This document shows, piece by piece, positions 1 through 6,871 of a DNA stretch of 27,976 nt. The notes under the pieces were generated by a model. That model did not search any database. It worked only from the letters and a program-made list of their open reading frames with translations, and was not told the DNA's origin. How positions within the stretch are numbered: the stretch's first letter is position 1; every line of letters starts with the position of its first letter. The stretch comes from Planctomycetota bacterium (GTDB lineage Bacteria; Planctomycetota; MHYJ01; WSZJ01; JACPWG01): the NCBI GenBank assembly GCA_016220045.1, contig JACRIP010000226.1:1-27976 (forward strand), written 5' to 3'. The translations under genes were made by a program, and so were the position numbers.

Positions 1-98
1 AGCAGAACCATACAGGTCGGCTCGGCGAATCCGGCCTTGCCGGGCAGGTACCCCCATCCGCCATCTGCCCCTTGGCCGCGTTCCAACAGTGGATGCAT
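1..98 (-). CDS. Partial protein with prenyltransferase/terpene-cyclase-like repeat (N-terminus only)
   Basis: The minus strand is open from an ATG at 96-98 to the window edge, giving 32 residues. An in-frame TAG at 108-110 fixes the start region. Residues 6-20 read ERGQGADGGWGYLPG and are followed shortly by EPTCMVL. The DGGWGY core followed by EPT is typical of the repeat of squalene/hopene cyclases and related prenyltransferase-like proteins, including many secreted planctomycete repeat proteins. Having the repeat this close to the N-terminus, with no signal peptide, is unusual, so the true start could differ. No clear ribosome-binding site is visible. The gene is divergent from the pilin operon. 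The family is inferred from one motif. Confidence 0.55.
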   Translation of the reverse strand, partial: MHPLLERGQGADGGWGYLPGKAGFAEPTCMVL

Positions 99-409
99 GC
101 CCGGATTCTACGCCGGTCGGGCCGCCGGGGCAACGATTCCTCGTCCGCGCGTCCCGTTTCATCTGGAAACAGCGTTGGCTCACACTTGTTTCGTCGCGTA
201 AGGGTTCGCACCCGTTCGCCGCCGCGCCCCGGTGGGGGAGCGCATGAAAATTAGCCCGTCCTTTCTAATCTTGCGGGCGAATCGACGTCGATCGCCGGGG
301 TGACCCCGCGCTGGGCACCGCAATTGCTCAAGGCCAACGCGCAACGCGGGAACGAAACTCACCTGCGACGCCTGCCGCCCAACCGGCAAAAAATCAGCGA
401 GAATCGTTG
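99..409. other. Divergent intergenic region upstream of pilin operon
   Basis: No convincing coding frame is seen between the divergent partial gene and the pilin promoter. The stretch contains a perfect 12-bp palindrome, ATCGACGTCGAT, at 281-292, which could be an operator. It also has a small AT-rich patch at 244-272 within otherwise GC-rich DNA. A promoter for the leftward gene must lie here but I cannot place it with confidence. Confidence 0.4.
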
Positions 410-437
410 TTGACAACCCTCCCGGCGGGACTATAAT
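410..437 (+). promoter_or_regulatory. Consensus sigma70 promoter of the pilin operon
   Basis: A perfect -35 hexamer TTGACA (410-415) and a perfect -10 hexamer TATAAT (432-437) are separated by 16 bp. Transcription would start near 444, giving a leader of about 45 nt before the first pilin at 490. An unmodified consensus promoter in such GC-rich DNA is rare and implies very strong expression, as expected for a major pilin. Confidence 0.85.
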
Positions 438-489
438 CGCAAGCGCATTTTCCTGCTTGGCCGGACTCACGCCCAGCGAGGGGTCGGAG

Positions 490-690
490 ATGCAAAAGAA
501 AAACTTGCTGCGGGACGAAAACGCGCAGTCGGTCGTCGAATACGCGCTGGTCACCGGCTTCGCGGTGATCGGACTGATCGGCACGATCGAGTTCGTCGTC
601 GTCGGCGACAATGAGATGCGGCTGGTGCAAAGCGCGCTCGCGCCGATGTACCGCTTCGCCTCCACCCTGGTCGCCCTGCCGATTCCCTAA
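490..690 (+). CDS. Flp-like type IVb pilin (66 aa)
   Basis: This is a small prepilin. A short charged leader (MQKKNLLRDENA) is followed by QSVVEY and a single hydrophobic helix (about residues 18-32). The xxxxEY motif at the start of the helix is the hallmark of Flp/TadV-processed pilins. Cleavage is predicted between A12 and Q13, where Flp pilins more often have Gly. The mature C-terminus is short and weakly charged. The ATG at 490 is preferred over an upstream TTG at 457 because GAGGGG lies at 478-483, six bases before it. It is the first gene behind the consensus promoter at 410-437, which suggests it is the major pilin. The Flp-like call is confident; major-subunit status is inferred from the promoter. 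Confidence 0.8.
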   Translation: MQKKNLLRDENAQSVVEYALVTGFAVIGLIGTIEFVVVGDNEMRLVQSALAPMYRFASTLVALPIP

Positions 691-706
691 CCCCGGCGAA
701 TGCTAT

Positions 707-731
707 CGCGACCCGTGTGTTACGGGGCGCG
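707..731 (+). promoter_or_regulatory. Hairpin between the two pilin genes
   Basis: CGCG-A-CCCGT (707-716) can pair with ACGGG-G-CGCG (722-731) around a 5-nt loop, with one A/G mismatch. It lies 17 nt after the first pilin stop and is followed by a pyrimidine-rich stretch but no long T-tract directly behind the stem. It could be a leaky terminator or an mRNA-stabilising stem that sets the ratio of pilin 1 to the downstream genes. The function is inference. Confidence 0.4.
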
Positions 732-776
732 TGCTCATAGATCGCTCCTTTCTTCTCTCTTTTCTGGAGGTGCCCC

Positions 777-1043
777 ATGAACGGGCGTTTTGGTGTGATG
801 GGCCGTAAGACGCGTGGCCAGGCGATGACCGAGTACATCATTATCGTGTCCCTCGTCGCCATCGCGTGCATCGCGGTCGTCACGGCCTTCGGCAAGCAGA
901 TCGCCAACCTTTTCAAGCGGTCCACGGACGCGCTGGGCAGCGGCTCGGTGCAGGCGACGGTGAAGGAAGACACGGGCAACTTCACCGGCATCAGTGACAG
1001 CTCGGGCGGCGGCGCGGCGGGCGGCGCCGGAGCCGGCAGCTAG
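777..1043 (+). CDS. Flp-like type IVb pilin with Gly/Ala-rich tail (88 aa)
   Basis: A second small prepilin. A basic leader (MNGRFGVMGRKTRG) is followed by QAMTEY and one hydrophobic helix (about residues 20-37). Cleavage is predicted after G14, giving the canonical G/xxxxEY site. After the helix comes a short amphipathic part containing KQIANLFKRS, then a flexible Ser/Gly/Ala-rich C-terminus (about residues 72-88). GGAGG at 767-771 sits six bases before the ATG. It lies downstream of pilin 1 and upstream of the prepilin peptidase. The helix and tail differ from pilin 1, so the two are not recent duplicates. It may be the structural subunit or a minor pilin. Confidence 0.82.
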   Translation: MNGRFGVMGRKTRGQAMTEYIIIVSLVAIACIAVVTAFGKQIANLFKRSTDALGSGSVQATVKEDTGNFTGISDSSGGGAAGGAGAGS

Positions 1044-1112
1044 TCGGACCGACTGAGAAGCGACCATTTCCCGCGGGAGCCGAACGCGTGATTCCAGCAG
1101 CGAGGCACCACC

Positions 1113-1763
1113 ATGTCGCCGTGGGCGAAGGAGCTCGGCCTTGCGACTGAGTTGACGTTGTTCGCGCTCCTCATCAGCTCCGCATACACGGACGTGAAGG
1201 CGGGAAAGGTGTACAACAGCGTCACCTTTCCCGCCTTTCTTCTTGGACTGATTCTCGCCTACGCGCGCGGCGCAGTCGACGACGGCCAGGGCGGGCGCTA
1301 CCTGATCAACAGCCTGGCCGGCGCGCTCCTCGGCGGCGGACTCTTCGGGGTCTTCTACTGGCTCGGCGGCCTGGCCGGCGGCGACGTCAAGCTCATGGCC
1401 GCGATCGGCGCCCTCAAGGGCTTCATGTTCACCTGCTACGCGCTCCTCTACACCAGCATCGTCGGCGCGATCCTGGCCGTCGGCATGCTGATCTGGCAGG
1501 GGCGCCTCTGGGACGGGCTGAAGGGCAGCCTCACCATGCTCTTCTCGATCCGGCGTCCGCTCGATCCCGAAAAGAAAAGTCCGGCCGATCCCGCCACCCA
1601 GAACCCGGCAGCTCCCGCTCCGCAGAATCCGGCCGATCCCGCAACCCAGGATTCAACCGCGGCCGCGCGCGCGACCCTGCCCTACGGAGTCGCGATCAGC
1701 GTCGGCGCGATGTGGGCCTGGTGGTTCGAGATGCTCCACCGGCAATCGCTGTTGCACCGCTAG
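1113..1763 (+). CDS. tadV: TadV/CpaA prepilin peptidase (A24 family) with proline-rich loop repeat
   Basis: This is a polytopic aspartic peptidase of the inner membrane that cleaves the leader of Flp pilins and TadE/F-type pseudopilins. The two catalytic aspartates are visible: D27 in YTDVKAGKV after the first helix, and D91 in GGDVKLM. The 216-residue length is somewhat above the usual 150-170 of TadV. The excess is a Pro/Ala/Asp-rich loop at about residues 151-188, with NPADPATQ and near-copies repeated before the last helix. An ATG at 1113 with an upstream GAGG is used; the first helix follows directly. It is next to both pilin genes, its likely substrates. The family call is secure; the role of the loop is unknown. 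Confidence 0.92.
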   Translation: MSPWAKELGLATELTLFALLISSAYTDVKAGKVYNSVTFPAFLLGLILAYARGAVDDGQGGRYLINSLAGALLGGGLFGVFYWLGGLAGGDVKLMAAIGALKGFMFTCYALLYTSIVGAILAVGMLIWQGRLWDGLKGSLTMLFSIRRPLDPEKKSPADPATQNPAAPAPQNPADPATQDSTAAARATLPYGVAISVGAMWAWWFEMLHRQSLLHR

Positions 1764-1775
1764 GAGTGTTTCCCG

Positions 1776-2429
1776 ATGGCCTCCCTCCCCGCACCCGGCC
1801 CCTTGCGCGACCCCGAAGGCGGCCAGGCGGTCCTGGAGTTCGTCATCACCTTCCCGCTCTGGCTGCTCATGACCCTCGGCATCATGCAGATGGGCCTCAT
1901 GTACGGCGCGCAGCAGGTGGTGCACTACGCCGCCCTTTGCGGCGCCCGCGCCGAGCTGGTCAAGGGCGACACCGATGAGGACGACGTGGACCCCGAGAAG
2001 GCCGTCACCATCGCCTGCCTCCCGGTCGCCGGCCGCACCATGATCGGCGGCATGACCATGCCCTCGATGTCCGGCTCCTACAAGGACATGAGCTCCACCC
2101 TCGACTACGTCCTGGAGTCCTTCATCCGCCAGCTCATGATGGGCATGAAGACCAAGTACACGAAAAGCGGCGACGACAAGTGCGTCACCTCCGAAGTCAC
2201 CCTCGACTTCGAGCTCCAGATGCCCATCGTCAACCGCATCTTCGTCTACTGGTACTCCCTGGGGGCCTTCGGCATGACCGAGGGCGGCATCTCCGACCTC
2301 ATGAACCTGAATTTCGACAACCTGGTGCTGACGTTCCTCTACGGGGACGTCCCGCACATCAAGATCAAGGAAAAGACCTCCCTGCCTCGTCCCTGGGGCG
2401 AGGAAGATTACAAGGACGAGGAGGACTAG
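1776..2429 (+). CDS. TadE/TadG-like pseudopilin (217 aa)
   Basis: A short N-terminal segment with GGQAVLEF is followed by one hydrophobic helix (about residues 19-40). This matches the TadE-like signature, in which a Glu five residues past a Gly/Gln cleavage-type site starts the helix. The remainder is a predicted extracytoplasmic domain without a motif I recognise; it contains several Met-rich stretches. AGGAG at 1762-1766 precedes the ATG by nine bases. The gene begins 12 bases after tadV and is followed one base later by the next gene, which indicates one transcript. TadE/F-type minor pilins are processed by TadV and are needed for Flp pilus assembly. Confidence 0.78.
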   Translation: MASLPAPGPLRDPEGGQAVLEFVITFPLWLLMTLGIMQMGLMYGAQQVVHYAALCGARAELVKGDTDEDDVDPEKAVTIACLPVAGRTMIGGMTMPSMSGSYKDMSSTLDYVLESFIRQLMMGMKTKYTKSGDDKCVTSEVTLDFELQMPIVNRIFVYWYSLGAFGMTEGGISDLMNLNFDNLVLTFLYGDVPHIKIKEKTSLPRPWGEEDYKDEED

Positions 2430-2430
2430 C

Positions 2431-3393
2431 ATGCTGCTCGCGCTCGAGAAATTCCGCGTCGACGAGGGCGGCTACGGGATGGCCTTCGCCGCCTTCACCC
2501 TCTTCTCGGTGGTCTGCTTCGGCGCCTACACGGTAAACCTCGCCGACGTGACCAACATGAAGACCAAGATGCAGATGGCCGCCGACGCGGGCGCCTACGC
2601 CGGCGCGGTCGAGCAGGCCAACCTGCTCCAGCGCATCGCCATCATGAACATCATCATGGCCGTGCTCTACGCCCTCTTCCTGGTCGGCTTCGTCTTGTGG
2701 CTCATCCCCTGGACGACCGCCATCGGCAACGCCATCATGAAGGTCTGCGAGATCGCGCTCAAGATCCTGAACTACGCCGAGAAGATCCTCGCTTTCGCCT
2801 CGACCTTCATCATCAAGAACGCGGCCGAGGACTACGCCAAGCAGAACGGCGCGGACACCGCCTCCACCTTCGCCAAGGACGCGATCCCCGCGATCATCGG
2901 CTGGCCCCCGATCGCCTACATGTTCGCGGACGACGACTACGAGTACATGAAGCCCGAGGACCCGGACGACACGCGCGCCATCGAGCACAGCTTCGCCGCC
3001 ATCACCATCTCGCAGGGCACGCCCTACTCGTTGCACGACGACGACCACACGATGATGGTGCTGAAGGAGAGCTACTTCGCGAACGGCGTCAATGTGATCG
3101 CGATGAAGGACAAGGGCAACTCGGCGATCCTGGGGGAGAGCCAGGTGTTCTTCAAGAACCCGGAGCTGGACACCATCCGCTACGGCAGCGGGCAGAACAT
3201 CGCCCTGGCCTCCGGCCGCGCCTTCTGCGGCTCGGTCAAGCGCTCCGACATCGACGACAACTACCTGAATCTGCTGTCTCCGAGCTGGAAGCCGAAGCTC
3301 GTCACGCTCAAGGAAGGCGGCGCCACCGAGACCCTGCCGCTCCTCCTCATCAAGTGGGAGCTCATGCTCTTCAAGTCGCTTTTCCAGCACTAA
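2431..3393 (+). CDS. TadG-like pilus assembly protein (320 aa)
   Basis: Residues about 13-35 (from GGYGMAFAAF) form an N-terminal membrane helix. The segment QMAADAGAYAGA that follows (about residues 49-60) is characteristic of TadG/TadE-like proteins, where ADAAALAGA is typical. A second hydrophobic stretch (about residues 70-95) is less usual for the family. The rest is an extracytoplasmic domain; I do not see the von Willebrand A metal site found in longer TadG proteins. The ATG at 2431 follows the preceding stop by one base, and its ribosome-binding site (GAGGA) lies inside the end of the previous gene, suggesting translational coupling. Confidence 0.7.
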   Translation: MLLALEKFRVDEGGYGMAFAAFTLFSVVCFGAYTVNLADVTNMKTKMQMAADAGAYAGAVEQANLLQRIAIMNIIMAVLYALFLVGFVLWLIPWTTAIGNAIMKVCEIALKILNYAEKILAFASTFIIKNAAEDYAKQNGADTASTFAKDAIPAIIGWPPIAYMFADDDYEYMKPEDPDDTRAIEHSFAAITISQGTPYSLHDDDHTMMVLKESYFANGVNVIAMKDKGNSAILGESQVFFKNPELDTIRYGSGQNIALASGRAFCGSVKRSDIDDNYLNLLSPSWKPKLVTLKEGGATETLPLLLIKWELMLFKSLFQH

Positions 3394-3418
3394 CCGTACG
3401 GACTACGAGGTTCACCCT

Positions 3419-3796
3419 ATGAACTGGCTGAGCCGGCTCTGGAAGGACCAGCACGCGCAGGGGATGGCGGAGTGCGTCATCCTGGCCCCGGTCTACGTCG
3501 TCCTCACCTACGGGATCATGATGTTCGGCGAGATGGGCGTGCTGCGCAAGAAGTGCATGGAGGGCGCCCGCTTTGCCGCGTGCAACGACGTGGGGGAGAG
3601 CGAGGTGAAGGACAAGTTCTTCGAGAACGTGTCGCACGAGGTCACGGTCTCGAGCGGCTCGAACTCCGAGGTGAAGGTGGAGTACAAGCCGGTGGAGGTC
3701 GTGCGCTACTTCGCGCACTATCTGTACTGGCAGCAGGGCTCCGAGACGCTCGCGGAAACCCTGGAGATCAAGGACTCGCATAACTGCAAGAAGTAG
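3419..3796 (+). CDS. TadE-like minor pilin (125 aa)
   Basis: A short leader ending HAQG is followed by MAECVILAP and a hydrophobic helix (about residues 19-40), with an acidic residue at the start of the helix as in TadE-like proteins. After the helix comes RKKCMEGARFAA, matching the conserved Arg/Ala-rich segment that follows TadE helices. There are four cysteines in all, C20 within the helix start, C42, C51 and a C-terminal one, so a disulfide in the exported part is possible. The start at 3419 has an upstream ACGAGG. It is the third TadE/G-type protein in a row in this operon. Confidence 0.72.
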   Translation: MNWLSRLWKDQHAQGMAECVILAPVYVVLTYGIMMFGEMGVLRKKCMEGARFAACNDVGESEVKDKFFENVSHEVTVSSGSNSEVKVEYKPVEVVRYFAHYLYWQQGSETLAETLEIKDSHNCKK

Positions 3797-3823
3797 CGGA
3801 AAACTGCATAGGGGAATGCTCCG

Positions 3824-4765
3824 ATGGCCTGGCTCACGGTTTCCGGTCGCCGCGCCGCCGCGGTGGCCTTTGTCGGTTCGGCGCTGGCCGGACTCGCGTT
3901 CGTCACCGTCCCGACCCTGTCCGGTCAGGCCGGCGGGGCCTGGGGATTCGGCCGGAAGGTCGCGCCGCCGACGCCGGAGGTCGCGCGGCTGGAGGGCGTG
4001 GATCTGCTCCCGGGCTCGCGCGTCGCCGGGTTCTTCGCGCTCCTGGTGAACGGCAGCGAGGCGAAGTTCGCGCGCGCGGTGATTCGCGGGACGCCGAAGG
4101 AGACGATCGCGGCCTTTCAGAAGCGGGTGGCGCTCCTGGCGGGGGTACGCGAGCTGAAGGCGACGGCGGGGGCGGGGCCGAACGTGGCTTCGCTTTCGCA
4201 GCCGGTGTCGTCGGACTACGGTTTCAACCTGGCGCTCTTGCGCGCGCAGGACCCGGTGGAGCGGCTGGCGGTGAGCACGTCGAACGGTCCGTTCGAGGCC
4301 ATGACGTGGCTGGACGGGCAGAATCGGCGGGTGGTGGTGCAGGCGTCGCCGGCGGGGGATGCCTCCACGTTGTACCTGATGGCGGTCTACCGCAATCCGA
4401 ACGTGCTCTTCGGCGCCTCGACCGGTCCGATGGACAATCCGGGGAACGACCTGGCGGACGTGCCGCGCCCGATCTTTGCGCGGCGCACGCTGAGTCTCGC
4501 CGGAGTCCAGGGGGCGGCGTTCGGCTTGGCGCTCTACCAGGGGCGTGGGGAGCCGGGGGCGGTATCGGACTACTATGCGGTGGAGATGCCGAAGCTGGGC
4601 TGGAAGGCGACGCCCTGTCCGCCGGAGCTCGCGCCGCTGCTGGCCGGGGAGGAGGGCAGGACGTACGTGCGGCACGACGGGGCGATGTGCGTGCTGTCCT
4701 TCGCGCGGGGGGCGCAGGGCGAGGTGAACACGGTGGCCACGCTCATGGGCGCGCGGCCGCGGTAG
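3824..4765 (+). CDS. Unrecognised anchored or secreted protein of the pilin operon (313 aa)
   Basis: I do not recognise a family. Residues about 10-32 are hydrophobic after two arginines, consistent with a signal peptide or membrane anchor, so most of the protein should be outside the cytoplasm. Two regions look like distant copies of one fold: around residues 60-110 (LPGSRVAGFF, then GTPKETIAAFQKRV) and around residues 245-310 (DYYAVEMPKLGW, then a Cys-containing beta-rich end). Each has an amphipathic helix resembling that of small lipoprotein domains in which a helix ends in GW. The start has AGGGGA upstream at 3809-3814. It sits 27 bases after the TadE-like gene and is the last gene of the block, so it may be a pilus-assembly accessory factor. 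Confidence 0.6.
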   Translation: MAWLTVSGRRAAAVAFVGSALAGLAFVTVPTLSGQAGGAWGFGRKVAPPTPEVARLEGVDLLPGSRVAGFFALLVNGSEAKFARAVIRGTPKETIAAFQKRVALLAGVRELKATAGAGPNVASLSQPVSSDYGFNLALLRAQDPVERLAVSTSNGPFEAMTWLDGQNRRVVVQASPAGDASTLYLMAVYRNPNVLFGASTGPMDNPGNDLADVPRPIFARRTLSLAGVQGAAFGLALYQGRGEPGAVSDYYAVEMPKLGWKATPCPPELAPLLAGEEGRTYVRHDGAMCVLSFARGAQGEVNTVATLMGARPR

Positions 4766-5238
4766 GGAGGGTCTACTTGGGTTCCGGCGGGTGGGGGGGA
4801 GGGCACCCGCACTCTACCGCTGCGCGGGGGCGGGGGATCGCGTGCGATCTCGTTGCCGTCCGCTTGCGGCATCGAGGCGCCCGACGGCCCTGATGACGCG
4901 ACCGTGTCGGTGTGCGATCGTGAGGCGAGTTCGTTCTCCCGGGCTTCAGCCCGGGTTCGTCACCGGCCTTCAGGCCGGGTGCCGCCGACAACCGTAAACG
5001 CAGCCAAGCCGGGAGCTTTCGATCGTTATCGTAGCAGTTCTCAGGCGACCCAGGTGGGTGCCCGAGCGTGGCGGCGGAGGTCCTACCGGGCCCTCCGTGA
5101 CGCCGGAGCGGATCCGCGGAGAGGCTCTGGGCGCGTCGGCCCGGTGGGTGATTGAGCCCGCGACACGTTGTGCGGTACGGGGTTCAGAGACGGGCCGTTT
5201 CGGTGAAGACGGGGCACCAAGTACTCCTGAGGAAAGCC
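4766..5238. other. Intergenic region after the pilin operon, with repeat
   Basis: No convincing gene is seen in this 473-bp stretch. It contains the family-1 palindromic repeat at 4939-4983. The open frames across it are low-complexity and have no protein-like features. Confidence 0.5.
4939..4983. repeat. Family-1 palindromic repeat, copy A
   Basis: Two adjacent palindromes, CCCGGGCTTCAGCCCGGG and a second built on CCGGCCTTCAGGCCGG, are joined by TTCGTCA. The 45-nt unit matches 25928-25972 at 42 of 45 positions. It lies downstream of the last pilin-operon gene, where it could act as a transcript end or be a REP-like element. Confidence 0.8.
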
Positions 5239-5463
5239 GTGAATCCTGCCGGTGAACCAAGCGCCTCCTGGGACGGAGTATCAGACGGTTGGCGGCGGCT
5301 CTCAGTGGCCAACGACCGGGCGCAGGGGGAGTATCTGCGTTCGCTCACGCAGGAGGAGTCGCTGGCGGTCTTCATGGAGTTGTGCGAGGGGATTCCGGAG
5401 TTGCGATCCTATCGGCCGCCCAAGCCACCTCCGGTCGTGCTGTTCCGACTCTGGAGGTCCTAG
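5239..5463 (+). CDS. Small hypothetical protein paired with nucleotidyltransferase (74 aa)
   Basis: I do not recognise the family. The most protein-like part is the C-terminal half, with NDRAQGEYLRSLTQEESLAV forming a likely helix, followed by an acidic helix and a Pro-rich end with YRPPKPPPV. I chose a GTG start at 5239 because AGGA lies five bases before it; another GTG 22 codons later (5305) is possible and would leave only the best-conserved-looking part. Its TAG stop overlaps the next gene's GTG by one base (TAGTG), so the two are almost certainly translated together. Small proteins in this arrangement with MNT-type enzymes may be antitoxin or regulatory partners, but that is inference. 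Confidence 0.5.
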   Translation: MNPAGEPSASWDGVSDGWRRLSVANDRAQGEYLRSLTQEESLAVFMELCEGIPELRSYRPPKPPPVVLFRLWRS

Positions 5464-6044
5464 TGGAGCGGGTTGCATTTCGCGAACTTTTTCTGCGCTT
5501 CTTCACCTTGCTCGAGACGCTCGAAGTCGGGTATTTCGCGTATGGCGGGATCGCCGTAGGCGTCTGGGGGGACCCGCGCGAGACGCAAGACGTGGACGCC
5601 GTGGTCCTGGCCGAGTTGGACGATACCGGCCGATTGCTCCGCGATCTGACGGGCCATGGATTCGAGCTTCCCGCGGGCAGCGCGGCGACGTTTCCGATCG
5701 ACGGCTGGGTCCGTGCGACGCTTCCGGGTCGCTACGCGGACCTTGCGCTCGGGCGGTCTCCCTTCGACCGGTCGGCGATGAAACGGCGCGTGCGGATTAC
5801 GCTGTTCGCGCTTCCCATCTGGGTGGTCTCCGCCGAAGATCTGGTCCTGTACAAGTTGATCGCTCATCGTCGGAAGGACCTCCCCGACGCGGAGAGCGTG
5901 TTGCGGCGCCAGGGTGTTCGCCTGGACCTTGAGTACCTGAGAAGTTGGGCGGATGAGATCGCGGCACAGACGGGGAAGTTCGAGGTTCCGGGCAAACTTC
6001 GCGAACTTCTGGAGGAAGTCGGACTCCCCGGTGCGGGGGCCTGA
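5463..6044 (+). CDS. MNT/AbiEii-type nucleotidyltransferase-fold protein (193 aa)
   Basis: The nucleotidyltransferase catalytic pattern is visible: Y27-G28-G29 in YFAYGGIAVGVWG, the metal-binding pair D43 and D45 in TQDVDAVV, and a probable third acidic residue D93 in YADLALG. It is followed by VVSAEDLVLYKL and RRKDLPDAE, a C-terminal pattern seen in AbiEii/DUF6036-like nucleotidyltransferases. These enzymes transfer NMP groups, and several are toxins of type IV or VII-like systems or antitoxins. The GTG at 5463 follows GGAGG by five bases and overlaps the upstream stop. The two-gene cassette lies between the two pilus blocks and looks like an accessory insertion. Whether it acts as toxin or antitoxin cannot be decided from the sequence. 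Confidence 0.72.
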   Translation: MERVAFRELFLRFFTLLETLEVGYFAYGGIAVGVWGDPRETQDVDAVVLAELDDTGRLLRDLTGHGFELPAGSAATFPIDGWVRATLPGRYADLALGRSPFDRSAMKRRVRITLFALPIWVVSAEDLVLYKLIAHRRKDLPDAESVLRRQGVRLDLEYLRSWADEIAAQTGKFEVPGKLRELLEEVGLPGAGA

Positions 6045-6182
6045 ACTTCGTCGGGGCACAGATGGGGTGACGCCGGGGTAGGGAAGATACTGGGGCAGGG
6101 AAGATGAGCGGGTCCGTGGATTCGGGCTTGCTGTCCGGCGGGGGCGAGTGCAGATGCGTTTCGTGTCCCTGGGAGCCGGCGA

Positions 6183-6464
6183 TCAAGGGCGCGGCCGGGG
6201 CGGGGACCGGAGATACGCCCAGACCATTGCACAGACACACCCGAGGACGGGCAGCAGGAGGCTCAAGTCGAACCAGCCGGACGGGGCCGAGGCAAGAACG
6301 GTCCCCGTCTTGTTGGTCATGGCATCGAACGTCGCCACGAAGAGCTGCGACCCGCCGCAGCAACCGACGATGATGATCACGAAGCACCCGAGGATTGTGT
6401 CGGTCTGGTGTGCGAGTCGGCGGAGCCCAGGCTCCTCGGGCGGACGCGAGTCCTGGGTAGGCAT
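6183..6464 (-). CDS. Small two-helix membrane protein (93 aa)
   Basis: I do not recognise a family. About 20 residues after the start, TILGCFVIIIVGCCGGS forms one hydrophobic helix. A polar loop (DAMTNKTGT) and a second helix (LSLLLPVLGCVCAMVWAYL) follow, ending in a basic-proline tail. GGAG lies eight bases before the ATG on the minus strand. It begins 13 bases after the stop of a protein-like open frame on the same strand (6478-6675). The hydrophobic pattern argues for a real gene despite its small size. Confidence 0.5.
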   Translation of the reverse strand: MPTQDSRPPEEPGLRRLAHQTDTILGCFVIIIVGCCGGSQLFVATFDAMTNKTGTVLASAPSGWFDLSLLLPVLGCVCAMVWAYLRSPPRPRP

Positions 6465-6477
6465 GTCCAGGTCTCCA

Positions 6478-6675
6478 TCAATCGAATCGGGAGTTCCGCC
6501 AGGGACCGCACGCGAACCGGAGGGCTACTTCGATCCGGACCACTTCCAGGCGCACGATGTAGCCGTACCCGCCATCGTGCCATGCGGGTTGCCGCGTGGG
6601 ATCGGCCCTCTCACCCGGCGGCGCGAAGATGACCAGGACTGGGATCGTGTCGACAGTTGCTGGTTCCTGATGGCC
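6478..6675 (-). pseudogene. Truncated open frame, probable gene remnant (65 codons)
   Basis: The minus strand between an in-frame TAG (6676-6678) and a TGA (6478-6480) reads like protein: IPVLVIFAPPGER, then WHDGGYGYIVRLEVVRIE. No plausible ATG, GTG or TTG start lies before the conserved-looking part, so the 5' end appears lost. The family-2 inverted repeat at 6722-6800 begins 44 bp upstream and may be linked to the truncation. Its stop is 13 bases before the small membrane protein, suggesting a former operon. No family is recognised. Confidence 0.35.
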
Positions 6676-6721
6676 CTACGTTGCACCTGGTGTCGCGTCT
6701 ACGCTAATCCCCCTGGTTGGC

Positions 6722-6800
6722 GTAGGGGCGGACCCCTGTGTCCGCCCCGCCTGCCAAGGCCTGTTGCGGTGCCAGGGCGGACGCGGGGGTCCGCCCCTAC
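6722..6800. repeat. Family-2 inverted repeat (GTAGGGGCGGACCC type)
   Basis: Left arm 6722-6748 and right arm 6774-6800 (27 nt each) are inverted copies with three mismatches, separated by 25 nt. Each arm is itself palindromic (GGGCGGACCC...GTCCGCCC). The outer ends read GTAGGGGCGG on the plus strand and its complement on the right. Related sequences occur at 18111-18167. The shape is that of a REP doublet or very small non-autonomous element. Confidence 0.75.
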
Positions 6801-6871
6801 CTCCGCCGGGAACCGCTCGAATGAGCGTAGACAGGACGCTAGCGACACGGCCCCGATCCCGGAGGTCTGCG

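Noticed and set aside
457..489. Upstream TTG start for the first pilin
   Set aside because: The ATG at 490 has a good ribosome-binding site and gives the expected short pilin leader.
180..665. 161-codon minus-strand frame opposite pilin 1
   Set aside because: It crosses a perfect-consensus promoter and a clear pilin gene, and has no protein-like features.
4773..4991. Minus-strand frame covering the repeat at 4939-4983
   Set aside because: Its sequence derives from the palindromic repeat (PGLKAGDEPGLKPG) and low-complexity DNA; no gene-like start signal.
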